Of a stretch of DNA of 64,000 nucleotides, positions 58,601 to 64,000 are shown in pieces. This DNA comes from Campylobacter troglodytis (GTDB lineage Bacteria; Campylobacterota; Campylobacteria; Campylobacterales; Campylobacteraceae): assembly GCF_006864425.1 (NCBI RefSeq), contig NZ_QHLI01000001.1, positions 1-64,000 on the forward strand, read 5' to 3'. Position 1 is the stretch's first letter. Every line of letters begins with the position of its first letter. The translations under genes and the position numbers were made by a program. The notes beneath the pieces were generated by a model that was not told the origin of the DNA, made no database searches, and worked only from the letters and a program-made list of their open reading frames with translations.

Positions 58601-60712
58601 TTGGAAAAAGACTTTGAGATCACAGGTGGTAGGCTCATTTATCATCAAAAAGAATGTTTAGAATTCACAAACAAAGAGGACACCTCATATAGTAGCAAGG
58701 ACTATAAGGCTAGCTTAAAAAAATACCAAACACAAAGGATAATAAATGCTCATATCTTGCAAGCCTTTTTAAACAGCTTTTTAACAAAGAACAAAGACTA
58801 TGCTATGGGCTTTATGAAAGATTATTTTATCCTGCCTCAAAGCGAATTTTTTAAACATTATAATATAGACAAAGAAGCAGTTAAAAATCCTATCAGCAAG
58901 GACTTGCTAGCTAGGATCATTAAGGATTTAAATTTGGAACAAGAAAAAATTCTAAAAGATGATAAAAACAAAGCCATAATGATACTAGCAGGTCCGGGCA
59001 GTGGCAAAACAAGAACCTTGGTGCATAAAATCGCATATTTACTAACAGCTGAAAACAAAAAAAGCGAGAATTTTTTAATGCTAGCTCACTCAAAGGTAGC
59101 AGTGCGTGAATTTAAAGAAAGACTTTATAAGCTTTTAGGGGCTTTGGCTTTAAATGTGAGAATAATGACCTTTCACGCCTTTGCCTTGCACTTAAGAGGT
59201 GTAAAGGTAAATAAGGAAGAGGAGTTAAAAGATGCAATCGAACTTGCTACAAGTGATTTGAAAAACAATGAGCTTTCACTTCCCTACATAGACACCCTTA
59301 TGCTTGATGAATACCAAGATATAAATTCACAGTGTTATGAATTTATCAAGGCAATTTATGAGAATATGTCGGGCAAAAAGCAGATCATTGCTGTAGGAGA
59401 TGATGATCAGCTAATAAATGATTTTAACGGAGCTGATATAAAATTTTTAAAAGACTTTGAAAAAGACTTTACGCCAAATGTCAAGCAAGGCGAGGATAGG
59501 CTTTTTGGCATTGATAAATTTGCTTCTTATTCTTTAATGACAAATTATAGAAGCAATAAAGAGCTTATAGCCTTTAATAACGCTTATAGAAGGGCATTTT
59601 TAAAGGAGGGCTTAAAGGGCGAAGATCTAAGGGTAAATCCTAACAATAAGCAAGCTGGCTTTATATCTTTTACAAGGCATAGCTTAGAATTTTCGCTTTC
59701 TCATTTAGCTAGTAAGGCTAGTGAATTTATAAATCAAAAGGCAAGAAAGAGCGTAGCAGTGCTTGTAAGAAGCAATGATGAGGTCCTAGCCCTTGCTTAT
59801 GAATTTCAAAAACTAGGCATAAGAGCGAGGCTTATTTTGGAAAAAGAGGGCTTTGAGCTTAAGAATTTAATAGAGCTTTTTGAGTATGTGAGCTTATTAA
59901 AGGATGGGACAGATCAAAATGAGGCAAGGCTTAGGATCAAAGAAAGATACAAGAACTCTTTGAATTTAGAAATCTTTGAAGCAGTGATAGAGCTTTTTGA
60001 AAAAGAACAGCTTCGTTATGAAAGGGATGAGAGGTTTTTGGCAAGTGATTTTGAAAGTTTTTTGGAGGAATTAAGCTTTGAAAGTTTGGAAAATTTTAAA
60101 AACACCTTAATTATTAGCACTATGCACAAGGCAAAGGGCAAGGAATTTGATAATGTTTTTGTGGGCTTAAATGAGAGCTTTGAATTTCACAAGCCTAGTG
60201 AAAGAAGGCTTTTGTATGTGGCTTTTACAAGGGCAAAAGAAAGGCTTTTTGTGCATAGTAAAAACGATTTTTTGTCCCCTTTAAAAGAGTATTTTAATGA
60301 GGCTTTAATTTATGATAAAAAAGATGACAAGGCAAATAAGATCAGCCTTATAATGAGCCTAAAAGATCTAATTTTAAGCGATACCTTTGCAAAAGATAAG
60401 GATAGAAATTTCATAAAATCTATCCAAGATAATATAAATTCTTTGCAAAGAATGGGCGTAGTGTTTAAGGCTGGGGAGTATTGCGAGGTGCGGATTAAAG
60501 AAGCTAAGGATAAAACATATATAAATCTTTACTATCAAAATAAAGCCATAGCTTCGCTCTCACAGAGTTTTAGAGAAAAAATTTTTGCTAAAAAAGGCTA
60601 CATTCTAGAAAGCAAGGCAAAGATTTCTTATGTGGTGAAGTGGTTTGATAAACAAACAAAGGAGGATTTAACTCAAATTCTTTGTGAGCTTAGCCTAAGA
60701 AAACAAGGATAA
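55601..60712 (+). CDS. Exonuclease-like/RecQ/UvrD helicase fusion, 1703 aa
   Basis: The start at 55601 (MQDNAKIAFLDTEIST) follows GAGAAGGA at good spacing. Residues 8-150 resemble a DnaQ-type DEDD exonuclease (FLDTEIST, ICGHNFVNFDKKYL, IIDTLYLSLLL, LEDAKSSRALFYHL). About 270-680 is a RecQ core: LPTGGGKTFSFQ (about 301), IDEAHCFSMWGHNF (DEAH, about 403), CFTATAKPEV, TTAFGMGIDKPN, QESGRGARD. About 1110-1600 is a UvrD-like helicase: AGPGSGKTRTL (about 1129), MLDEYQDINSQ, VGDDDQLINDFNGAD, ISTMHKAKGKEFDNV, LLYVAFTRAKERL. It has two motors and a nuclease in one chain. It is likely a repair or anti-mobile-DNA machine. Confidence 0.88.
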   Translation: MQDNAKIAFLDTEISTISGKIENIGLLFDELCYEGLSLLNLKEIFDKNKIAFICGHNFVNFDKKYLEKTSFNTILQNIPIIDTLYLSLLLAPDKTKHKLDKPYKREIQRESPENSPLEDAKSSRALFYHLNEIFDKLPLNLQVIFEFLLKDDEKFKGFFLYKQSPINKDFETALQDEFKLSFNHIESFLSSRVELALVLSFMRIFSQDSKYFSPYILKNHSTVTRILKALTKKQENLKDFAKNEFGIFEFRSFKALQKPKIQEEQLNLMTHKDTLIIKDEFSQKDLIESALKGESFLAILPTGGGKTFSFQMPALISARQYKGLTVVISPLQALMKNHIDSFKLKNQNFTVEALSGFLDPMQRAENYEKLLDGSISILYLSPESLRSNAIFKALQRRYIERFVIDEAHCFSMWGHNFRQDYHFIAQTIKDLEQSPHQAKIPVSCFTATAKPEVIEDIKAYFKQEPKEPDQAPLNLDLKEFVAATERKELIYELIEVIDEKDKKDKLFNILFDIYEGENKHNKNPTIIYIPQNARKCKELRDLLREKCLEYSLSWKIEAFYARLDDDISRLDEDKRKDKRSKGEILQDFIADKIDIIIATTAFGMGIDKPNITTIIHYELSDSLESYIQESGRGARDKKYQAKCYILYDKNDIDKNFAHLRRSNLDLGEIQKLAAVLKNEYNTRKKNPLLISLKQLHKKMGKSEEEFEQALIKTALLELEKAGLLQRKRVSTKIYASAFKLRQDKMAQARTVLDPQKERLEAKTYELNEGEKNFLRLYKLMILIMQNIIQKSKQESTVSLDELSDLVGGVNERDLIKALELLSQNELISKENDIRVLINIKKAQKKMREFLSFEMGFFELVKDDIKEGRRVDLRLFNDEELKKFKLDTKANPLYTLKFIINSWKRLLQFTQKQLMVYFKQDLCVFEGFNELDKLKKIIEVRERIFTLMLEIIKEKYMPKNEILDKEQELFLPSKELYELINEKEKFSQKSFAFLLKNMDELLEKDFEITGGRLIYHQKECLEFTNKEDTSYSSKDYKASLKKYQTQRIINAHILQAFLNSFLTKNKDYAMGFMKDYFILPQSEFFKHYNIDKEAVKNPISKDLLARIIKDLNLEQEKILKDDKNKAIMILAGPGSGKTRTLVHKIAYLLTAENKKSENFLMLAHSKVAVREFKERLYKLLGALALNVRIMTFHAFALHLRGVKVNKEEELKDAIELATSDLKNNELSLPYIDTLMLDEYQDINSQCYEFIKAIYENMSGKKQIIAVGDDDQLINDFNGADIKFLKDFEKDFTPNVKQGEDRLFGIDKFASYSLMTNYRSNKELIAFNNAYRRAFLKEGLKGEDLRVNPNNKQAGFISFTRHSLEFSLSHLASKASEFINQKARKSVAVLVRSNDEVLALAYEFQKLGIRARLILEKEGFELKNLIELFEYVSLLKDGTDQNEARLRIKERYKNSLNLEIFEAVIELFEKEQLRYERDERFLASDFESFLEELSFESLENFKNTLIISTMHKAKGKEFDNVFVGLNESFEFHKPSERRLLYVAFTRAKERLFVHSKNDFLSPLKEYFNEALIYDKKDDKANKISLIMSLKDLILSDTFAKDKDRNFIKSIQDNINSLQRMGVVFKAGEYCEVRIKEAKDKTYINLYYQNKAIASLSQSFREKIFAKKGYILESKAKISYVVKWFDKQTKEDLTQILCELSLRKQG

Positions 60713-60836
60713 AATTCTTGGAATTTATCTTGTTGTATTAGAAACCTCGCTAAAAACTGTTAATCTTGGACAAAATATCACATTTATCATTCTAAAAAAA
60801 GAAGTATTTTTTACAAGAAAATTCCATAACTTAACA

Positions 60837-60864
60837 AAAAATTCACGCAAAACTGTGAATTTTT
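60837..60864 (+). terminator. Hairpin after the large helicase gene
   Basis: AAAAATTCAC (60837-60846) pairs with GTGAATTTTT (60855-60864) across an 8-base loop, and T-rich sequence closes it. It is a further member of the AATTCACGC hairpin family. Confidence 0.55.
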
Positions 60865-60982
60865 AAATCTCTTTACCACAAAAACCTAAAAATAACAAAA
60901 TAATATCTTTTTGAAAAAAAGCTTAGATTAAAAACAAAATCTCACAGTAAAGACATTTAAAATGCAAGGCTAAATTCGTTAA

Positions 60983-61018
60983 GGCTCAATCGAACTTAAC
61001 AGGATTTTCTCTTAAATT
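60983..61018 (-). mobile_element. Alternative IS right end cut off by the complete IS copy
   Basis: GGCTCAATCGAACTTAACAG and TTTTCTCTTA match the right ends at 37105 and 1154. The sequence stops where the complete element begins at 61021, indicating one element landing in another. Confidence 0.55.
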
Positions 61019-61020
61019 TT

Positions 61021-61766
61021 GGCGATTGATACTTTTAGCTGATATAATTACGGCTGAAAGGTTGGTAAAATCGATGTTAAACAAGTATATATTTTTGCCC
61101 TACATTTCGGAGCGAAAATTTAGGCAGATTTTAGAGTGTTTTTGTGCTGACATTTGTGTGAGCAAAATTGCCATTTTATGCAAGGTTTCTCGCCCTTGTG
61201 TTAATAGAATAGTGCAGCAAGCTTTTGATAGCCAAAGAGTGCGAAAAAATCTCAGCGGTGAAATCGAAGAGGGTGAGAGTTATTTTGGAGCTAAAAGAGT
61301 TCGTGGAAAGCGTGGGCGTGGGGCTGGCAAGAAAACGTCTGTATTTGGAATGTTAAAGCGAAATGGCTGTGTTTATACACAAGTGGTTAAGCATTGCTCT
61401 GCCAAAGAGCTATTGTCTATCATAAATGACTTTGCTGATGCCCTAAATGCCACAATTTACAGCGACAGCTTCAAAGCTTATGATGGCTTGGTTGATTTCG
61501 GTGCAAAGGAACATTACCGAGTGAAACACTCTAAAAATGAGTTTGCAAAGGGACGAAGCCACATTAACAAAATTGTGAATTTCTGGGTCTTTGCAAAGGC
61601 TAGATTAAGTCAGTTTCACGGCATTAAAAGGGAATTTTTCTATTTGCACTTAAAGGAAACTGAATTTAGATATAATGTTAAAGTTAAAAATGAAAATTTG
61701 TATAAAATTTTGTTAAAATTGATTAGGAAAAATCCTATGTAATTTTAGCTAAAAGTATCAATCGCC
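61021..61766 (+). mobile_element. Complete IS1595-type insertion sequence, 746 bp
   Basis: The inverted ends are GGCGATTGATACTTTTAGCT at 61021-61040 and its complement AGCTAAAAGTATCAATCGCC ending at 61766. It encodes one full-length transposase. It is the only copy in the window with an uninterrupted frame and without hairpin inserts. No clear target duplication is visible (TAAATTTT against AAACTAAA). Confidence 0.92.
61074..61742 (+). CDS. IS1595-family (ISXO2-like) transposase, first catalytic Asp altered
   Basis: From the ATG at 61074 the product is 222 aa. The N-terminal Cys/helix-turn-helix part includes VSRPCVNRIVQQAFDSQRVR. The DDE domain shows GESYFGAKRVRGKRGRGAGK, the second Asp in TIYSDSFKAYDGL, and HINKIVNFWVFAKARLSQFH. 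In three decayed copies the first catalytic stretch reads EVDESYF; here it reads EEGESYF (GAG GGT instead of GTT GAT), so the first Asp is missing. INKIVNFW also lacks the Glu common in the family (N-x-I-E-x-F-W); other copies share the Val. Intact reading frame but probably inactive. Confidence 0.8.
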   Translation: MLNKYIFLPYISERKFRQILECFCADICVSKIAILCKVSRPCVNRIVQQAFDSQRVRKNLSGEIEEGESYFGAKRVRGKRGRGAGKKTSVFGMLKRNGCVYTQVVKHCSAKELLSIINDFADALNATIYSDSFKAYDGLVDFGAKEHYRVKHSKNEFAKGRSHINKIVNFWVFAKARLSQFHGIKREFFYLHLKETEFRYNVKVKNENLYKILLKLIRKNPM

Positions 61767-61831
61767 AAACTAAAAAGGCGGTGAAAAATACCCTCATCTT
61801 TGTGTCCTTAAAATTTTTATCTTATTATAAG

Positions 61832-61839
61832 CCCCCCCC
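61832..61839. repeat. C8 tract in spacer
   Basis: Eight C lie between the IS copy and the small membrane gene at 61951. No ORF is seen across it, so a regulatory effect is possible but unproven. The spacer 61767-61950 has no gene. Confidence 0.6.
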
Positions 61840-61950
61840 TTAAGCTATGCTTAAATGCGTATAAAAATGAAAAAAAATTTTTACTGTGAGTGTTTTATCA
61901 ACTTTGTTAAAAGGCAAGGGATAAAGTTACAAAAAGCTTAAATTTTAAAG

Positions 61951-62295
61951 CTACCATATACTTTGCTTGTCAAGTCCTTTTTGAAGCATCAAATCAACTA
62001 TGGGCTGTTCTCTTTTGTTTGCCCTTTGGCAGTGATTTTTTTGAAAAGAATCAGTAACTTTAACCACAATCTTCGCCCACCATTTATGCCTATCCCTCCA
62101 AGCGTGAGAGGAAAGGCTCTCCCAAGCATAGCCATTAAAAAGCGTGGCATTGACAAAATGATCCATCGCCCTCACTCCGTGCCTAACCCTTGCTACCGAG
62201 ATAAAAAGTCCAACAACCACTATAAAAATATAGCCTATGATTAACATAGGTACTAAAAAACAAAGCAAAATCGTTCCAACAAGTCTTTCTTTCAA
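61951..62295 (-). CDS. Small membrane protein downstream of cytochrome P450, 114 aa
   Basis: Two merged N-terminal helices (ILLCFLVPMLIIGYIFIVVV) are followed by a conserved-looking soluble segment AMDHFVNATLFNGYAWESLS, SHAWRDRHKWWAKIVVKV, FQKNHCQRANKREQ. Similar short proteins with the N-x-L...E(T/S)LS-x-RA pattern occur in phage and chromosomal contexts, so the name is uncertain. It begins 3 bp after the P450 gene. I recall the same pairing in C. jejuni (Cj1410c/Cj1411c). Confidence 0.75.
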   Translation of the reverse strand: MKERLVGTILLCFLVPMLIIGYIFIVVVGLFISVARVRHGVRAMDHFVNATLFNGYAWESLSSHAWRDRHKWWAKIVVKVTDSFQKNHCQRANKREQPIVDLMLQKGLDKQSIW

Positions 62296-62298
62296 TTC

Positions 62299-63660
62299 TC
62301 ACCTCTTAATCAAACTAATACGCATACCATTTAATGAGCGAACGGTCAAACGTCCAACTACATCTGGGGTAAAATTTTCTTTTAATTTTAATTTATACTT
62401 CATCAAAATACTACTTAAAACTATCATAGCTTCTTGCATTGCAAAGCCCTGTCCTATGCAAACCCTCTCACCCATACCAAAGGGCATATAAATTCCCTTT
62501 GTATTAGCCTCATCAAATCTTGAAGGATCAAACTCATCAGGCTTTTGCCAAAATTTCAAATGCCTATGTATAAGCCAAGGAGCCACCACCAGTCCTGAGT
62601 CTTTTTTAATGAGCCTATCTCTTATCTTTGTGTCCTTATTTGCCGTTCTTGGAAAAAAGCCAACAGGAGGATAAAGCCTTAAAGCCTCTTTAAAGACATT
62701 GTTTAAAAGCTTGAATTTCTTAATATGAGAAATCTTTAATTCCTCTTCTTGCATAACGTCTTTTAACTCCTCATAAACCTTGTCTTGCCATTTTGGATTA
62801 AGAGAAAGCAAATAAAGGCTCCAAGTAAGAGAACTAGCAGTGGTTTCATGCCCTGCTAAGAAGAGCATTGAGATTTGATCTAAAATTTCTTTAAAAGAAA
62901 ATCTTTCATTGGTATCAGCATCTACAACTTTTAACAATGAAGCAAGTATATCAACCTTATTTCCCGCTAAGCCCTTGCTTTCTTCCTCATAACGAGGCTT
63001 GATAATGTCTGTTAAAACAGCTCTGATGTTTTCTCCTGCTCTTAAACGGTCTTTTTCGCCCAAGAGCTTTGAAAGCCATTTTGGAAAGCAAAACATCTCT
63101 TGCAGGGCTATTTTTATGGTTTTTTCTTGAAAAATGGCAAAGTCTTGTAAAATTTGTTTGCCTTTTTGCTCATCTAGCTTCTCGCTCATTATGGTGCGAA
63201 AGATCACATCAGCAGTTACAAAGCTCATATCCTCGTCAATATTAATAAACTCCCCCTCCTTGTGCTCAAATCTTTTCATCATATCATCACAAGCACCCTT
63301 CATAAGCTCAAAGACCTTGTGAATTCTTGTCATCTCAAAGCTAGGACGCAAAAGCTCTCTTTGTTTGCTCCATACCTCACCGTTTGTAGTAAAGATGCTA
63401 TTTCCTAACAGTGGCTCTAATAAACGGTGCAAAAGCTCACTTTTTGGAAATTCCCTAACCTCATCAACCATAATGCGTTTAACCTCTTTTGGATCATTAA
63501 CCACAAAGAGATCAAAGCCAGGCATCTTAACCCTACCCATTTGCATACTGTAACTTTTTTCATAAAGCCCATCCAGCCAAGAACGGCGCTTAAACAAAAA
63601 GGTGATAAGATTTGAAGCCTTGTTTTTGTAAGCCTTTGGGCGAAAGGGGCACTCACTCAT
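62299..63660 (-). CDS. Cytochrome P450
   Basis: This is a haem-thiolate monooxygenase, 453 aa. The I-helix oxygen motif is LFLAGHETTASSLTW. The K-helix E-x-x-R is in FKEALRLYPPVGFF. The haem loop is MPFGMGERVCIGQGFAMQEA with the thiolate Cys. There is no obvious membrane anchor. Electron partner and substrate are unknown. P450s are rare in Campylobacterota, and one of this type is known in C. jejuni (Cj1411c). It overlaps the preceding gene by 4 bp and the small membrane gene follows. Confidence 0.95.
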   Translation of the reverse strand: MSECPFRPKAYKNKASNLITFLFKRRSWLDGLYEKSYSMQMGRVKMPGFDLFVVNDPKEVKRIMVDEVREFPKSELLHRLLEPLLGNSIFTTNGEVWSKQRELLRPSFEMTRIHKVFELMKGACDDMMKRFEHKEGEFINIDEDMSFVTADVIFRTIMSEKLDEQKGKQILQDFAIFQEKTIKIALQEMFCFPKWLSKLLGEKDRLRAGENIRAVLTDIIKPRYEEESKGLAGNKVDILASLLKVVDADTNERFSFKEILDQISMLFLAGHETTASSLTWSLYLLSLNPKWQDKVYEELKDVMQEEELKISHIKKFKLLNNVFKEALRLYPPVGFFPRTANKDTKIRDRLIKKDSGLVVAPWLIHRHLKFWQKPDEFDPSRFDEANTKGIYMPFGMGERVCIGQGFAMQEAMIVLSSILMKYKLKLKENFTPDVVGRLTVRSLNGMRISLIKR

Positions 63661-63989
63661 TTTGTGCCTTTTGGGATCTTATTTTCAAGAAAATTTGCAG
63701 AAACAGTGAAATTGAAAAAATCATAAATGCCTTTGAGTTCGGGCTTCATTATATACAAAAAATGTGCCTTGTATTTGTTTCTTTTAAGCATTTTGTAGCT
63801 TTTGGGGGTGTAGATTTTATGAAACTGTGCAGATAAGAACCTTGTCTTTGTGTCTTGATTAAAGAAATTAAATTTGTAAAAACAAGCACCGTCTATCTTT
63901 GAGCTAAAATCAAACCATATTAGATCCTGTTTTGCTAGGAAATTTAAGTCTTCTTTGAATTTAAAGCCTTCTTTTTGATAGCTTAGCAT
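63657..63989 (-). CDS. Hypothetical protein upstream of P450, possibly cut by the window edge
   Basis: This is a 110-aa open frame ending in an ATGA overlap with the P450 start. The N-terminal ATG lies 11 bases from the window end and the frame remains open to the edge, so it may be the C-terminal part of a larger protein. The content is aromatic- and Lys-rich (KQDLIWFDFSSKIDGACFYK, FLYIMKPELKGIYDFF). No domain is recognised. The overlap shows it is co-translated with P450. Confidence 0.6.
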   Translation of the reverse strand: MLSYQKEGFKFKEDLNFLAKQDLIWFDFSSKIDGACFYKFNFFNQDTKTRFLSAQFHKIYTPKSYKMLKRNKYKAHFLYIMKPELKGIYDFFNFTVSANFLENKIPKGTK

Positions 63990-64000
63990 AGGAATGCACT

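Noticed and set aside
61021-61766. Target-site duplication of the complete IS
   Set aside because: Flanking octamers TAAATTTT and AAACTAAA do not match; the left flank is another IS end, so the duplication cannot be claimed.

Overview
The window comes from a Campylobacter-like genome (Campylobacterota). It is very AT-rich. Sigma70 promoters show mainly a TATAAT -10 box. Several gene strings recall the C. jejuni order as I remember it: infA/rpmJ-rpsM-rpsK-rpsD-rpoA-rplQ, polA-motA-motB-flhB, lysA-HAD-pheA-hisC, rsmH with an FtsL-like partner, and P450 with a small membrane protein. The species is not C. jejuni itself: many joints between these blocks are filled with decayed insertion sequences and accessory genes.

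Layout. 1-1.9 kb: IS1595-type remnants and one unknown gene. 1.9-6.5 kb: ribosomal/rpoA operon, infA and four tRNAs (Ser, Cys, Leu, Gly). 6.7-12.6 kb: IS remnants around a PIF1-like helicase, an exported protein, a lytic-transglycosylase-like protein and an NlpC/P60 lipoprotein. 13.5-19 kb: HepT/MntA toxin-antitoxin pair, a D-amino-acid transaminase-like enzyme, a C11-tract ORF coupled to a membrane gene, and a 599-aa glycine-zipper protein. 19.5-26.4 kb: FtsL-like protein, rsmH, pyrB, uvrA. 26.8-29.4 kb: an OLD-family ATPase/TOPRIM nuclease split by a G13 tract. 29.5-39.2 kb: TauE/SafE, rpsO, polA, motA, motB, flhB, with motA and motB separated by 1.2 kb of repeats.

39.8-49.2 kb is the most unusual part. 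It holds a duplicated and partly decayed locus with two Sec-exported C39-type cysteine peptidases and three precursors that carry both a signal peptide and a double-glycine (VVGG) leader. Each precursor gene is followed by a gene for a larger soluble protein; one copy of that protein has three EF-hand loops. An outer-membrane beta-barrel gene is also present, split by a RelE-like toxin-antitoxin module. No ABC transporter is present. The layout suggests periplasmic maturation of double-glycine peptides, a candidate undescribed system.

49.2-64 kb: hisC (with an internal low-complexity insertion), pheA, a HAD phosphatase, a Dam-like methyltransferase with a frameshifted restriction enzyme, lysA, a 1703-aa exonuclease-RecQ-UvrD fusion, the only full-length IS1595 copy (its first catalytic Asp is changed), and a cytochrome P450 cluster.

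Two themes recur. Homopolymer tracts (G13, two C11, G8, T8) put several accessory genes under likely slip-strand control. Short palindromes recur at several scales: an AATTCAAGC/AATTCACGC hairpin family between genes, and 29-37-bp hairpin inserts at fixed TTT/GG points inside the IS1595 relics.
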